A stretch of 64,000 nucleotides of DNA, taken from NCBI RefSeq assembly GCF_001078055.1, contig NZ_CP010777.1, forward strand, positions 1,572,408 to 1,636,407, in the 5' to 3' direction. This stretch comes from Rufibacter radiotolerans. Lineage in GTDB: Bacteria > Bacteroidota > Bacteroidia > Cytophagales > Hymenobacteraceae. This document shows positions 25,488-34,692 of this stretch, one piece after another. Both the position numbers and the translations under genes were made by a program. Position 1 is the first letter of the stretch, and every line of letters starts with the position of its first letter. The notes below the pieces were generated by a model. That model did not search any database. It had not been told where the DNA came from and worked only from the letters and a program-made list of their open reading frames with translations.

Positions 25488-27290
25488 TCAGACCTGAAGC
25501 AAGGGGTCAAGGCTGGCCGTGGAGACGGTGTGGTAATTGCGGCGGGCCTTCTGGTAAATTTCCCGGGCCAGCCTGGCGCCGGGCTCGGTTTTCAGGAGGG
25601 CTTTGTACAGGGGCAAAATGAATTTCCGGCGCCCTACGCGCAGCAGGAAAGCCTCCAGGGCCCCATAAGCGGCTTGGTATTGGTGGCGGATGGCGTGCTG
25701 AAACCATTCTGCTTGGATTTCTGCATTGCCAGAGGACGTAAAGCCAAAAGCCTGGTCCAGTTCCTGTAGTTGCGCCAGTGAAAGGTCCTTAGGGAGGTTG
25801 CTCAGGAAGAAGAGCCATTCATGGGTGCTCCAGCCGCTGGTGTTCAGGTTTTTGGCAGGGGTGCCCGCTTGCCAGGCCTTCAATTCCTGCCTGGTCTTCT
25901 GGAACAGGGTAGCCTCAGATACAGGGGTGCCGGCCGGAAGCCCGGGCTCATAGATCCAGGCGTGGGCGTTCACCTTTTGGGGCAGGGCCTCATCTCCGTT
26001 TATGAGCTCTTTTTCCAGAAACTTCTCAAAACTGGCCGTGTCCATAGATTTAAACCGGAAGGTGCTGAAGTAAAGGTTCACAAAGGCATCAAACCGCTCA
26101 CGCCCCACCAGCCGCTCCAGGTGCCGCAAAAAGTAATTCCCTTTCTCATAGGCTATGTCATTCATGCCATCGTCGGGGTTGCGGTTTTCAAGGTTGAGTT
26201 TCAGGCAGGTGTCCTGGGGTTTGTCTTTGAGTTCCTCCAGAGTATTGAGCAGGTCCTGGTACCCCAGGGTGTGGAGCATCTCTGCGTAGTCATGGCCGTA
26301 GAGGGCCTCCATGATCCGGCGCTCAAAATACACCGTGAAGCCTTCGTTCAGCCAGAAATCATTCCAGGTAGCGTTGGTGACCAGGTTCCCCGACCAGGAG
26401 TGTGCCAGTTCATGGGCCACCAGGCTGGTAAGGGAGCGGTCTCCGGCAATAATGGTTGGGGTGGCAAATGTAAGCCGGGGGTTCTCCATGCCGCCAAACG
26501 GGAAGCTGGGTGGCAACACCAATAGGTCATAGCGGCCCCAGAGGTAGGGCCCGTACAATTGCTCTGCCGCCAACAGCATCTTCTCGGTGTCAGCAAACTC
26601 ATAGGTAGCAGCCTCCAGGGTAGAAGGCTCGGCATAAACCCCGCAGCGTTCGCCTACCGGGGCAAATATCAGGTCGCCCACCGCCAAAGACAGCAGATAA
26701 GAGGGGATAGGTTGCTCCATCTTAAACAGGTAGACACCTTGGTCATTCTTCTGCTGCGGGTTTTCGGCGCTCATGAGCGGCAGGAGGTGCGCCGGGACCT
26801 GTACGCGGGCCGTGTACGTAAATCTTACGCTGGGGCTGTCCTGGCAGGGCAACCAGGTGCGGGCCAGAATGGCCTGGCTCTGGGTGAAAAGGAAGGGATG
26901 ATGCTTGCCAGCCGTCTGTTCCGGCTCAAGCCACTGTAGCGCTGCAGAGGCTGGGGTAGTTTCAAAGACTATTTTTACCTGGTCAGCTCCGGCAGGAAGT
27001 TGAATGCGGAGGCCCTGGCCCAGAAACGGTTTCTCCTGAGTAAAGGAGAAGGCAAGTTTCGCCTCAGAGCCGGGCAGGGTGACGCTGGTAATGTGCAGGT
27101 GGTGGGTGTCAAAGATAACCTCAGGGGCATTTTCATGGGTAAGGTGGTAAATCCCCCAGCCTGTAATTTTTTTACTATCAAAATCAACCTTCAGGTCCCA
27201 GTCCACGTGGTGCAACCGCGCCTCTGCAGGGTGGGCAAAGCTGTGGACATCCTTAGAAGAAGGGGAAAGAGGCATGTTAAAATTATCCAT
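25488..27290 (-). CDS. M1 family aminopeptidase, leukotriene A4 hydrolase-like
   Basis: 600 residues. The GGMENP substrate-recognition loop, the zinc motif HELAHSW (293-299) and the third ligand E316 in WLNEGF are intact. The C-terminal all-helical domain (about 450-600) is the LTA4H type rather than the longer ERAP1-like one. No signal peptide is seen, so it is probably cytoplasmic. Start MDNFNMPL; a second Met at residue 6 is possible. It hydrolyses N-terminal residues of peptides. Confidence 0.93.
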   Translation of the reverse strand: MDNFNMPLSPSSKDVHSFAHPAEARLHHVDWDLKVDFDSKKITGWGIYHLTHENAPEVIFDTHHLHITSVTLPGSEAKLAFSFTQEKPFLGQGLRIQLPAGADQVKIVFETTPASAALQWLEPEQTAGKHHPFLFTQSQAILARTWLPCQDSPSVRFTYTARVQVPAHLLPLMSAENPQQKNDQGVYLFKMEQPIPSYLLSLAVGDLIFAPVGERCGVYAEPSTLEAATYEFADTEKMLLAAEQLYGPYLWGRYDLLVLPPSFPFGGMENPRLTFATPTIIAGDRSLTSLVAHELAHSWSGNLVTNATWNDFWLNEGFTVYFERRIMEALYGHDYAEMLHTLGYQDLLNTLEELKDKPQDTCLKLNLENRNPDDGMNDIAYEKGNYFLRHLERLVGRERFDAFVNLYFSTFRFKSMDTASFEKFLEKELINGDEALPQKVNAHAWIYEPGLPAGTPVSEATLFQKTRQELKAWQAGTPAKNLNTSGWSTHEWLFFLSNLPKDLSLAQLQELDQAFGFTSSGNAEIQAEWFQHAIRHQYQAAYGALEAFLLRVGRRKFILPLYKALLKTEPGARLAREIYQKARRNYHTVSTASLDPLLQV

Positions 27291-27561
27291 TTTAGATCAG
27301 TTTTAAAGCTTTGGTACAATTTCTGCCTTACTTCTATAAACAAAGAAAGACAAAGCTGGTTTACAAGTTAAATATTGATTCTATATATAGACAACCACCT
27401 TTCTAAGAAACCATGCGTCTGGAAGTTTCTGTATTGATGTGATTTTATATTCAAACCCGCTATTATTTTTTTTATCCTATTTAAGGGTAAAAAATGTAAG
27501 TCTAACTTTTTATACCCGGTATTAGTATAAGTACCACATCTCAATGATAGGAACAACCTCT

Positions 27562-29229
27562 ATGAAATCAAATAAAGCTCTTTTTACCTTATTGCTTTTT
27601 TTTATGACGTTTCTGGTGCTCTCTTCCTGCACCAAGTCCGGCGACAAGCAGAAAGCCAAAGTGGCAGAGGCTGCCGCTAAGCAGTTTCCACAGCAGACGG
27701 ATAGTGTGTACGTGGTACAGTTCACCAAAAGGGATCCCGAGTATAAAAAACACCTGGACCTCATGAAGCTTTTTTACCGGGAGCGCCAATACCGCTTCGC
27801 CTGGTTTAAAGACGGCGCCCTGGTACCTCAGGCCCACAAACTTGTGGAAGTGATCAGCAAGGCTCACCAGGAAGGCCTTAACCCCAATGACTACGCTAAA
27901 AAAGATTTGAAAGCCATGTTCCAGAAATTGGAAACGGCCAAGAATGATTCTACCCGCCACAAACTGCAGGAAGAACTGGACGTGACCCTTACCGCTTCTT
28001 ATTTTAACTACGCCTCAGACTTTTACAAAGGAACCGTTGACCCCCGCAGCCTTGATAATATTGAGTGGGAGGTGAAAAGAAACAAAATAAAGCTGCATAA
28101 GGCTTTGCAGACCATTTTGAAGGAGCGCGACAGCCGCTACCCTTATTATGAGTTTGAGGCCCTTCACCCGGGCTACATCCGGTTACGGGAAGCTCTGAAG
28201 CAATACCGCCAGGCCAAGCAACAAGGTGGATGGCCTAAAATTGAAAACGTGCAAAAGCCCCTGAAACCGGGAGATTCCTCTCAGGTGGTATTGGCGCTAA
28301 GAGCCCGTATTCTAGGAAAAAACGCTCCGGGTTCCACCAGCCCCGTTTATGATGAGAGATTGGCCGCCGAGGTGAAAAACTTCCAGATACGGCACGGCCT
28401 GAAGCCTGACGGCGTGGTAGGAGGGGAGACCCTGAAGAAAATGAACGTACCCGTAGAGGAAAGAATTGACCAGATCATCATTAATATGGAGCGGTGGCGC
28501 TGGGTACCTAAGCGTTTTGAAGACAAGTACGTGCTTATTAATATACCGGAGTACATGATGCATGTCATGGAAAAAGAAAAGGAAATAATGAGCATGAAGG
28601 TGGTAGTAGGCAAGGAAATGAATGCTACTCCGGTGTTCAGTGATAAGCTGGAGTACATTGTTTTCTACCCTTACTGGAATATCACACCTCAGATTCTAAC
28701 CGAGGAAATTGCTCCTTCTCAGGCCCAAAACCCGAATTACCTGGCCCAAAATGACATGGAAGTGGTCAAAGATTTAGGGAACGACAAGGTGGAGGTTTTA
28801 CCTACCTCTTCCGTTGACTGGTACTCAGTTAATGAGGAATCTAAGATTAGGGTGAGACAACGCCCCGGTAAAAAGAACCCCTTAGGTTTCGTGAAATTCA
28901 TTTTCCCAAATGAGCACAATGTGTATTTGCATGACACGCCTTCTGATCATTTATTCAACCAAACGGAAAGAGGGTTTAGTCACGGTTGTATTAGAATTGA
29001 AAAGCCCTTTGAATTTGCGCAGTATCTGTTGAAAGAACAGAAACAATGGAACTCCTCAGCCATTAATGCGGCCATGCACGGTGGGCAGGAAAAGTATGTT
29101 AATTTAACCGCTAAGGTGCCCGTATATATTGTCTATTTCACTGCTTGGGTAGATGCCAACGGAGCAGTACATTTCAGGGATGATATCTATAACCATGACC
29201 GCGATTTGGAAATGGCGTATTTTAGATAA
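27562..29229 (+). CDS. L,D-transpeptidase lipoprotein, YcbB/LdtD-like
   Basis: 555 residues from the ATG at 27562, which opens a lipoprotein signal (FLVLSSC); the frame extends six codons upstream to 27544. A scaffold region comes first, then a peptidoglycan-binding domain (VKNFQIRHGLKPDGVVG, about 272-288). The YkuD catalytic domain follows, with the SHGCIR motif at 473-478 (His474, Cys476). The large insert before the motif is the YcbB-type capping loop. It would form 3-3 cross-links in peptidoglycan. Monocistronic, ending at a strong hairpin. Confidence 0.93.
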   Translation: MKSNKALFTLLLFFMTFLVLSSCTKSGDKQKAKVAEAAAKQFPQQTDSVYVVQFTKRDPEYKKHLDLMKLFYRERQYRFAWFKDGALVPQAHKLVEVISKAHQEGLNPNDYAKKDLKAMFQKLETAKNDSTRHKLQEELDVTLTASYFNYASDFYKGTVDPRSLDNIEWEVKRNKIKLHKALQTILKERDSRYPYYEFEALHPGYIRLREALKQYRQAKQQGGWPKIENVQKPLKPGDSSQVVLALRARILGKNAPGSTSPVYDERLAAEVKNFQIRHGLKPDGVVGGETLKKMNVPVEERIDQIIINMERWRWVPKRFEDKYVLINIPEYMMHVMEKEKEIMSMKVVVGKEMNATPVFSDKLEYIVFYPYWNITPQILTEEIAPSQAQNPNYLAQNDMEVVKDLGNDKVEVLPTSSVDWYSVNEESKIRVRQRPGKKNPLGFVKFIFPNEHNVYLHDTPSDHLFNQTERGFSHGCIRIEKPFEFAQYLLKEQKQWNSSAINAAMHGGQEKYVNLTAKVPVYIVYFTAWVDANGAVHFRDDIYNHDRDLEMAYFR

Positions 29230-29264
29230 AACCTAGTTCAGCCCTTAAAAGTTTGATTGATTTT

Positions 29265-29309
29265 AGAGGCCCGGGTGATGCTCAATTTTTGAGCATCACC
29301 CGGGCCTCT
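29265..29309 (+). terminator. terminator of the L,D-transpeptidase gene
   Basis: A 21-bp perfect GC-rich stem (AGAGGCCCGGGTGATGCTCA...) with a three-base loop, 35 bp after the stop. Confidence 0.88.
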
Positions 29310-29861
29310 TCCATTATGAAATCCTCAACGAGAAAAGGAGGGATGGTAAATGTGCAATATTAAAAATGGGCGGTACTTAAAGGCGCATCAGAGGCAAAGA
29401 GAAAGTCAAAGCATAAAGAGAAGAGTCTGGTGGTTCTATAGGTGGCTACATGCAAAACGCAACTAGGCTTTGGAGCAAGAGAAATTTCCATTCAATGGCT
29501 GGTCCAGATTCAGGAAATAGGAGGTGCCACTCTGGCAGAATCAAATATGAGGATTTAGCCAACAGCCAATGAGTAAGTTATGTAGAAGCGGGGCTTCAAG
29601 AAGTGGTTAAAAAGGAAGAACAAACAAAATTAAACCCAGTTTACATTTGTATAACAAATGTAAACTGGGTTTAATTTTGTTAAATTGCATTTAGAAAAAG
29701 ATTAGTGGAAGAGTGGGATATTGATATAAACTGCTAGTAATAAGGTAGTTTAGCCTTGTAAAGGTAAGTGGTTCTTCTATTGGTTCGCGTTAGTAATCCA
29801 CAGCTTTCTCTTTGTCAAATTCGCTTGTTTACATTAAGGTCAGGTATTAATCATTTATTCT
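29310..29861. other. 550-bp region without a recognisable gene
   Basis: No convincing reading frame on either strand and low GC relative to neighbours. The only structure I see is the long perfect inverted repeat at 29623-29681. Sequence before it (29330-29600) resembles neither coding DNA nor the dispersed repeat; it could be a decayed gene or host a small RNA. Confidence 0.6.
29623..29681. repeat. 28-bp perfect inverted repeat with 3-base loop
   Basis: The left arm begins AACAAAATTAAACCCAGTTT and pairs without mismatch with the right arm around ATA. It is AT-rich, unlike the terminators nearby, and no known gene ends beside it. Confidence 0.9.
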
Positions 29862-30296
29862 GTGCTAGAACTTTTACCCAGAATCAAAGAAATCCTTCAA
29901 TGGTGCGGCTTAGGTCCAGCTGCCTTCGCCGATGAAATAGGCATTGCAAGACCTGTCATCAGCCACGTGGTTTCGGCTAGAAATAAGGCGAGCTTGGAGG
30001 TGGTGCAGAAAATCTTAGCCAGGTTTCCGGAGATATCCCCTGCTTGGTTAATGCTCGGGGAAGGCGCAATGCTAAAAGGATTAGAACCAGGATCTTCTAA
30101 GAACCTGGAGGTGACTTCCAAGCCCGAGCCTGCTAAGGACAGCGATGAGAAACCAGAGCGGAAAGAAAAAGTGCAAGAAATCAAAAGTGCTACTTCTGCT
30201 CCCCTCATTCCCAATCCCTCAGAAGAAAAGCAACTGGTAAAGGTGATTCTGTTCTATTCAGACGGAAGCTTTGAGAATTTCGGCAACTCCCTGTAG
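29862..30296 (+). CDS. XRE-like helix-turn-helix DNA-binding protein
   Basis: 144 residues with a GTG start. Residues 1-70 form a phage-repressor-like HTH: FADEIGIARPVISHVVSARNKASLEVVQKIL, quoted across the two helices (about 23-53), then PAWLMLGEGAM. A charged Pro/Lys/Glu linker (80-120) leads to a short conserved end, LVKVILFYSDGSFENF. No ligand-binding domain is evident. The target is unknown. It is followed by its own terminator and faces the H-NOX gene convergently. Confidence 0.82.
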   Translation: MLELLPRIKEILQWCGLGPAAFADEIGIARPVISHVVSARNKASLEVVQKILARFPEISPAWLMLGEGAMLKGLEPGSSKNLEVTSKPEPAKDSDEKPERKEKVQEIKSATSAPLIPNPSEEKQLVKVILFYSDGSFENFGNSL

Positions 30297-30330
30297 GAGA
30301 AAACCAAGACGAGTAAGGTGGTTGAAATGA

Positions 30331-30375
30331 AAACAGAGAAGCCAGGGAAATTACCTTTCCCTGGCTTCTCTGTTT
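30331..30375 (+). terminator. terminator hairpin of the HTH gene
   Basis: A 20-bp perfect stem (AAACAGAGAAGCCAGGGAAA and its complement) with a five-base loop. Confidence 0.85.
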
Positions 30376-30513
30376 GGTACATGACTAATTAAAAAGGTGG
30401 TGACCGTTATTGTTTTAGAAATGACCTTATTTAAAAAGGTATATAAAGTAGTGCTTAATGACTTTCATTACCTCATAATAAATCAATAACTAACTCTTAA
30501 TTACTTGTTCTTA

Positions 30514-31056
30514 TTAGGTTGAAAGTTCAATGTCAAATCTATAAGCTTCTTCATCAGCGCAGGGTGTGAGGGTAATATAAAGCCTGGGTAATTCCCCAAA
30601 ATGCGCGGCAATACCTTTAATAATACCCAAGCCCAGTTGGGGGATATTGCGCTTTGACCGGTAAATGATCTCCATTGTTTTGGCAGATCTGCGGGTTATT
30701 TCCAGCACGGGCGGCGTTACGTTAGGGTTATTGGTCCGGACCGTGTGGTGCATGGTGCTTTCAGTGTATTCCAGAATATCCAGCGTTTTCCAGGCAGGGT
30801 CAATATAGGCTTTATACACTTTGAGCAGGTTGGGCACCAAGGCAATTCCAAACTTTTCCAGGAAGGTGTCAGGCTCCGTTTGGGTATACGCTACCGCCTC
30901 ATTCACTAAAGAAAACACCATAGCATCTGGATAAACCTGGTTGGCATCTATGGAGATCTCAGCCGCATTGGCCTGTTTTGAAATGGCGTTCCAGGCTGTA
31001 AAGCCATACTGGGTCATGATAAATTTCTCTAACTCCAGAACTATAAAGCCGTGCAT
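30514..31056 (-). CDS. H-NOX / HNOB haem-nitric-oxide-binding protein, stand-alone
   Basis: 180 residues, the typical H-NOX length. MHGFIVLELEKFI matches the family N-terminus. The candidate proximal haem ligand is His103 in TMHHTV, and the haem-propionate clamp YxSxR is intact as Y132-R133-S134-K135-R136, followed by GLGIIKGIA. Members sense NO (or O2) and usually control a histidine kinase or cyclic-di-GMP enzyme encoded next door. Here no such partner is adjacent; the nearest genes are the HTH protein and tRNA-Asp. Confidence 0.88.
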   Translation of the reverse strand: MHGFIVLELEKFIMTQYGFTAWNAISKQANAAEISIDANQVYPDAMVFSLVNEAVAYTQTEPDTFLEKFGIALVPNLLKVYKAYIDPAWKTLDILEYTESTMHHTVRTNNPNVTPPVLEITRRSAKTMEIIYRSKRNIPQLGLGIIKGIAAHFGELPRLYITLTPCADEEAYRFDIELST

Positions 31057-31332
31057 AAATGAGGTAAGGTTAAGATAAAATAAGGAAGAAGGCTGCTTGC
31101 ATGTACGGGTACTGCCAAAGAAAAGAGTCCGGCACCCCTAAAAAGACTTGTTGAACTTTACTATTTGCCTTCTGCTGCAAGATAGGGCAGGGTGGTTATT
31201 TTTAGAATATCCTAAACCAAATTGTTCTTAAAGGCTTTTAGTAACCAGAAGATAAGTGAGGCTGAAAGAAAAGGGGTATTACAACAGGAGGGTTGGAGAG
31301 CGGGTCCCTTGAATGGGGAAGTCTGTAAAAGC
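31057..31332. other. intergenic region upstream of the H-NOX gene
   Basis: About 275 bp with no frame or RNA gene that I can support. It must hold the H-NOX promoter, but no TAnnTTTG match stands out. Confidence 0.5.
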
Positions 31333-31368
31333 AAAAGCCCTCTCTCAGTTTCCTAAGAGAGGGCTTTT
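31333..31368 (-). terminator. terminator of the first tRNA-Asp
   Basis: AAAAGCCCTCTCT / AGAGAGGGCTTTT stem, identical to the one at 31626-31661. Confidence 0.85.
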
Positions 31369-31370
31369 AG

Positions 31371-31444
31371 CGGTCCGGACGGGACTCGAACCCGCGACCT
31401 CCGCCGTGACAGGGCGGCATTCTAACCAACTGAACTACCGGACC
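31371..31444 (-). tRNA. tRNA-Asp (GTC), copy 1
   Basis: 74-nt cloverleaf on the minus strand. Acceptor GGTCCGG / CCGGACC with discriminator G, D-loop AGTTGGTTAGA, anticodon loop CTGTCAC (GTC), T-loop GGTTCGAGTCC. CCA is not encoded. Identical to copy 2. Confidence 0.97.
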
Positions 31445-31554
31445 AATAATCATCCAGAACCTGCTGTTCCGTTTTGATGGTGCAAATATGTAGACTTAAA
31501 ATTTAGGATGCAACAATGCCGCTCGTAAATCTAAAAAAAATGTGAGGCTCTTCT

Positions 31555-31590
31555 GTTTTAAGCCTGTTTTTCAGAAAACAGCCCTAAAAC
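31555..31590. repeat. dispersed palindromic repeat between the tRNA copies
   Basis: GTTTTAAGCCTGTTTT, centre TCAG, then AAAACAGCCCTAAAAC, in the spacer of the tRNA-Asp duplication. No counterpart exists upstream of copy 2, so it is not part of the duplicated core. Confidence 0.88.
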
Positions 31591-31625
31591 GCATGCAACT
31601 GCAAACCCATAAGGGGATAGAAAGC

Positions 31626-31661
31626 AAAAGCCCTCTCTCAGTTTCCTAAGAGAGGGCTTTT
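31626..31661 (-). terminator. terminator of the second tRNA-Asp
   Basis: Same sequence as 31333-31368, displaced by exactly 293 bp. Confidence 0.85.
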
Positions 31662-31663
31662 TG

Positions 31664-31737
31664 CGGTCCGGACGGGACTCGAACCCGCGACCTCCGCCGT
31701 GACAGGGCGGCATTCTAACCAACTGAACTACCGGACC
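31664..31737 (-). tRNA. tRNA-Asp (GTC), copy 2
   Basis: Identical 74-nt gene to 31371-31444, 293 bp away, each with its own downstream hairpin. Confidence 0.97.
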
Positions 31738-31926
31738 AACTTTCTTGCAAGGCCATTTGCCCTGTTTGATGATGCAAATATGGGGGGCTTAATGTTACCA
31801 CACAATAACTAACGCTAAAAAAAAGCAAAAGAAAGCCCTTTTACAGGGTAACCGCTTCATTCTCAAACCAAAAAATTTCCAAAAAACTAGCTAAAACTCG
31901 CATTACTAAACTATGCAAGTTTCGTT

Positions 31927-31934
31927 TACCTTTG
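31927..31934 (+). promoter_or_regulatory. putative -7 element for accA
   Basis: TACCTTTG matches TAnnTTTG and lies 36 bp before the accA ATG, a suitable leader length. The -33 box is not obvious. Confidence 0.5.
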
Positions 31935-31969
31935 TAGTCACACTTTAGCAAAACATAAGGGGCATACCT

Positions 31970-32920
31970 ATGCTGTTAGATTTTGAACAACCCATCGCTT
32001 CCCTGGAAGGGAAACTAGCCGAAATGAAAAAATTGGCTTCTGAAAGTCAGGTAGACGTGAGTGAGGCGGTACAGGCACTGGAGGAAAAGATAAAGTCCCT
32101 CAAAAAGGAGACCTATGCCAACCTAACCCGCTGGCAGCGCGTGCAGCTGTCCCGCCACATAGACCGGCCGTATACCTTAGACTATATTAAAGGAATAACT
32201 TCTTCTTTTATAGAATTGCATGGTGACAGAAATGTAAAAGACGATAAAGCCATGGTGGGCGGTTTTGGCCAGATAGAAGGCCAGACCGTCATGTTCATAG
32301 GGCAGCAGAAAGGGCGTAATACCAAGGAGCGCCAGTACCGTAACTTCGGGATGGCCAACCCAGAGGGTTACCGCAAGGCCTTGCGCCTTATGAAGCTGGC
32401 TGAGAAATTCAACAAGCCCATTGTTACTCTTATTGATACCCCCGGCGCCTTCCCAGGCCTGGAGGCCGAAGAAAGAGGGCAAGGAGAAGCCATTGCGCGT
32501 AACCTGAAAGAGATGTTCATGCTCAAGGTACCCGTGATTTGTATTATTATAGGTGAAGGTGCTTCGGGTGGAGCCCTTGGTATTGGCATTGGCGACCGCG
32601 TGTTCATGCTGGAAAATACCTGGTACTCGGTGATCTCCCCGGAGTCCTGCTCTTCTATCTTATGGCGCAGCTGGAACTTCAAGGAGCAGGCTGCCGAGGC
32701 CCTGAAACTAACCGCCAAAGACATGCTGGGCAACAAGCTGGTAGACGGTATCATCAAGGAGCCCCTGGGCGGCGCGCACGTGAACCCAGAGAAAATGATG
32801 AAGCTGCTCCAGAAAAAGATTCTTTCTACTTTGGAAGAACTGGAAGCCATCTCTCCGGAAGACCGCATTATGCAACGCATAGAGAAGTTCAGTGAAATGG
32901 GCGTAGTAGAAGAGGAATAA
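31970..32920 (+). CDS. accA: acetyl-CoA carboxylase carboxyltransferase subunit alpha
   Basis: 316 residues, full length. An N-terminal coiled segment ([20 protein letters not shown] in part) is followed by the crotonase-fold carboxyltransferase with [24 protein letters not shown] and [14 protein letters not shown] (quoted in part). It transfers carboxyl from biotin to acetyl-CoA with AccD to make malonyl-CoA. accD is not adjacent, as is common in this phylum. Confidence 0.97.
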   Translation: MLLDFEQPIASLEGKLAEMKKLASESQVDVSEAVQALEEKIKSLKKETYANLTRWQRVQLSRHIDRPYTLDYIKGITSSFIELHGDRNVKDDKAMVGGFGQIEGQTVMFIGQQKGRNTKERQYRNFGMANPEGYRKALRLMKLAEKFNKPIVTLIDTPGAFPGLEAEERGQGEAIARNLKEMFMLKVPVICIIIGEGASGGALGIGIGDRVFMLENTWYSVISPESCSSILWRSWNFKEQAAEALKLTAKDMLGNKLVDGIIKEPLGGAHVNPEKMMKLLQKKILSTLEELEAISPEDRIMQRIEKFSEMGVVEEE

Positions 32921-32924
32921 CCCA

Positions 32925-32957
32925 TTTATAGGCTCTTTTTCTTAAAACAGGCAAAAA
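32925..32957. repeat. decayed palindromic repeat
   Basis: TTTATAGGCTCTTTTT then CTTAAAACAGGCAAAAA: recognisable centre, worn ends. It sits in the short gap between accA and the MBL gene on the same strand. Confidence 0.6.
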
Positions 32958-32969
32958 CTGCAGCAAGCC

Positions 32970-33818
32970 ATGGCTTTGAATCTGTACCCAATCAATACCG
33001 GAAACTTTAAACTGGATGGTGGCGCCATGTTTGGCGTGGTGCCCAAAACCATCTGGCAACGGACCAATCCCGCAGACGAGAATAACCTCTGCACCTGGGC
33101 CATGCGCTGCCTTTTGGTTGAGGACGGTAACCGGCTGGTTTTAATTGACACCGGGATAGGGGACAAGCAAGACGCCAAATTCTTCAGCCATTATTACCTG
33201 CACGGAGATAACTCACTGGAGAAATCCTTGCGCGCCGCCGGCTTTGACTACGCAGATATCACAGACGTTTTCCTGACCCACCTGCACTTTGACCACTGCG
33301 GCGGATCTGTGAAATACGGCAAAGACGGTAGCTCTCTGGAAACGGTTTTCCCTAACGCCAACTACTGGAGCAACCAAGACCATTGGCAATGGGCCACCGT
33401 GCCTAACCCCCGGGAGAAAGCCAGTTTCCTACGGGAGAATATTTTACCTATCCAGGAAAGCGGCCAACTGAATTTTGTGCCCGTGGGCCAGGAAGAGTTC
33501 TTCCCGGGCTTTGACCTCACGTATGTAGATGGTCACACAGATAAAATGATGCTTCCCCGCATACAATATAAAGGCCGCACGGTTTGCTTTGTGGCAGATC
33601 TGTTGCCATCGGTGGGGCACTTGCCGTTGGCCTACGTGATGGGTTATGATACCCGCCCTTTGCTTACGCTGCAGGAGAAAGAGATTTTCCTGAACCGGGC
33701 GGCCGAGGAACAATGGGTGTTGTTTTTTGAGCATGATGCCCAGCATGAGTGCTGCACCGTGAAAATGACCGAGAAGGGTGTGCGGGTAGACCAAACCTTC
33801 CGCTTCGCTGACTTATAA
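32970..33818 (+). CDS. MBL-fold metallo-hydrolase
   Basis: 282 residues. The di-zinc signature THLHFDHCGG is near residue 108, with further ligands in DGHTDKMM and FVADLLPS and a C-terminal His (FEHDAQHE). The pattern is that of the lactonase-like MBL branch (AHL-lactonase/AttM group), but the substrate cannot be read from sequence. No signal peptide. Its stop shares a base with the patatin start (TAATG), which indicates translational coupling. Confidence 0.88.
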   Translation: MALNLYPINTGNFKLDGGAMFGVVPKTIWQRTNPADENNLCTWAMRCLLVEDGNRLVLIDTGIGDKQDAKFFSHYYLHGDNSLEKSLRAAGFDYADITDVFLTHLHFDHCGGSVKYGKDGSSLETVFPNANYWSNQDHWQWATVPNPREKASFLRENILPIQESGQLNFVPVGQEEFFPGFDLTYVDGHTDKMMLPRIQYKGRTVCFVADLLPSVGHLPLAYVMGYDTRPLLTLQEKEIFLNRAAEEQWVLFFEHDAQHECCTVKMTEKGVRVDQTFRFADL

Positions 33819-34585
33819 TGTATACGGTAGGGCTTTGCTTGTCTGGCGGGGCAGCCCGCGGCGTGGCCCATTTAGGGGTACTGCAGGCCTTAACGGAAAT
33901 AGGAGTGCCCATCACTGCCATTTCCGGGGTAAGCTCCGGAGCTATTGCCGGGGCTTTTTTCGCGGCCGGTTTCCCACCGACAGAAATCCTCAGGATCATC
34001 TCAGACCTTTCGGTGCAGCGGCTATTCAGGCCTGCGTTGCACACTGGCCTTCTGCAAACGCAGCCACTCCATAAACTCTTTGAAGAATACCTGGGCGGCA
34101 CCTCTTTTGAGGAACTCCCTATTAAGCTCATCATCTCGGCCCTGGACCTGGTAGAGGGGTGCACTGTCTATTTTTCACAAGGCTCTCTGGTAGAAGCCTT
34201 GAAAGCATCGTCGGCGGTTCCCATTCTATTCAAACCGCTTTCCCATGGCAATAGGTTGCTGGTGGACGGCGGGATCCTGAACAACTTCCCGGTGGAATGC
34301 CTGAAGGGCGAGTGCGAAAAAGTTATAGGCGTGCACGTGAACCCCACGCACCGCAAAGCCAACATCAGAAACATCAGACAGGTCACGGAAAGGATCTTCC
34401 ATCTGGCCATCTTAGCCAATGTGCAACAGCGACTTGCGCTCTGTGACCTCTTCCTGGAGCCACCCCTGCTGAAAGAATACCCGGTTTATGCCCTAAACAA
34501 AGCGCAGGAACTATATACTATCGGGTATGAACACACGTTATCCCTATCAACAGAAATAAAGGCACTGTATCTGCCAAATAAATAA
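33818..34585 (+). CDS. patatin-like phospholipase
   Basis: 255 residues. Oxyanion hole GGAARGVAHLG (about 10-20), nucleophile GVSSGA (Ser in GxSxG) and the catalytic Asp in DGGILNN form the patatin Ser-Asp dyad. A cytoplasmic RssA-type acyl hydrolase is likely. It overlaps the MBL gene by one base and is probably co-translated with it. Confidence 0.9.
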   Translation: MYTVGLCLSGGAARGVAHLGVLQALTEIGVPITAISGVSSGAIAGAFFAAGFPPTEILRIISDLSVQRLFRPALHTGLLQTQPLHKLFEEYLGGTSFEELPIKLIISALDLVEGCTVYFSQGSLVEALKASSAVPILFKPLSHGNRLLVDGGILNNFPVECLKGECEKVIGVHVNPTHRKANIRNIRQVTERIFHLAILANVQQRLALCDLFLEPPLLKEYPVYALNKAQELYTIGYEHTLSLSTEIKALYLPNK

Positions 34586-34692
34586 TTTCTGTATATATAA
34601 ATAATACCATTCTTTAATTTGAAAAATTAACTTTTTACGATATTTAGAATCGTATAAGGCGAAAGGTATTATTCCACCTAATTGATAACTGT

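Noticed and set aside
29310..29622. Decayed transposase or small gene
   Set aside because: I could not find a frame or motif that survives translation in any phase; left as unexplained.
31333..31737. Possible CRISPR-like array (repeated unit)
   Set aside because: Only two units; they are complete tRNA genes with terminators, and no cas genes are present.
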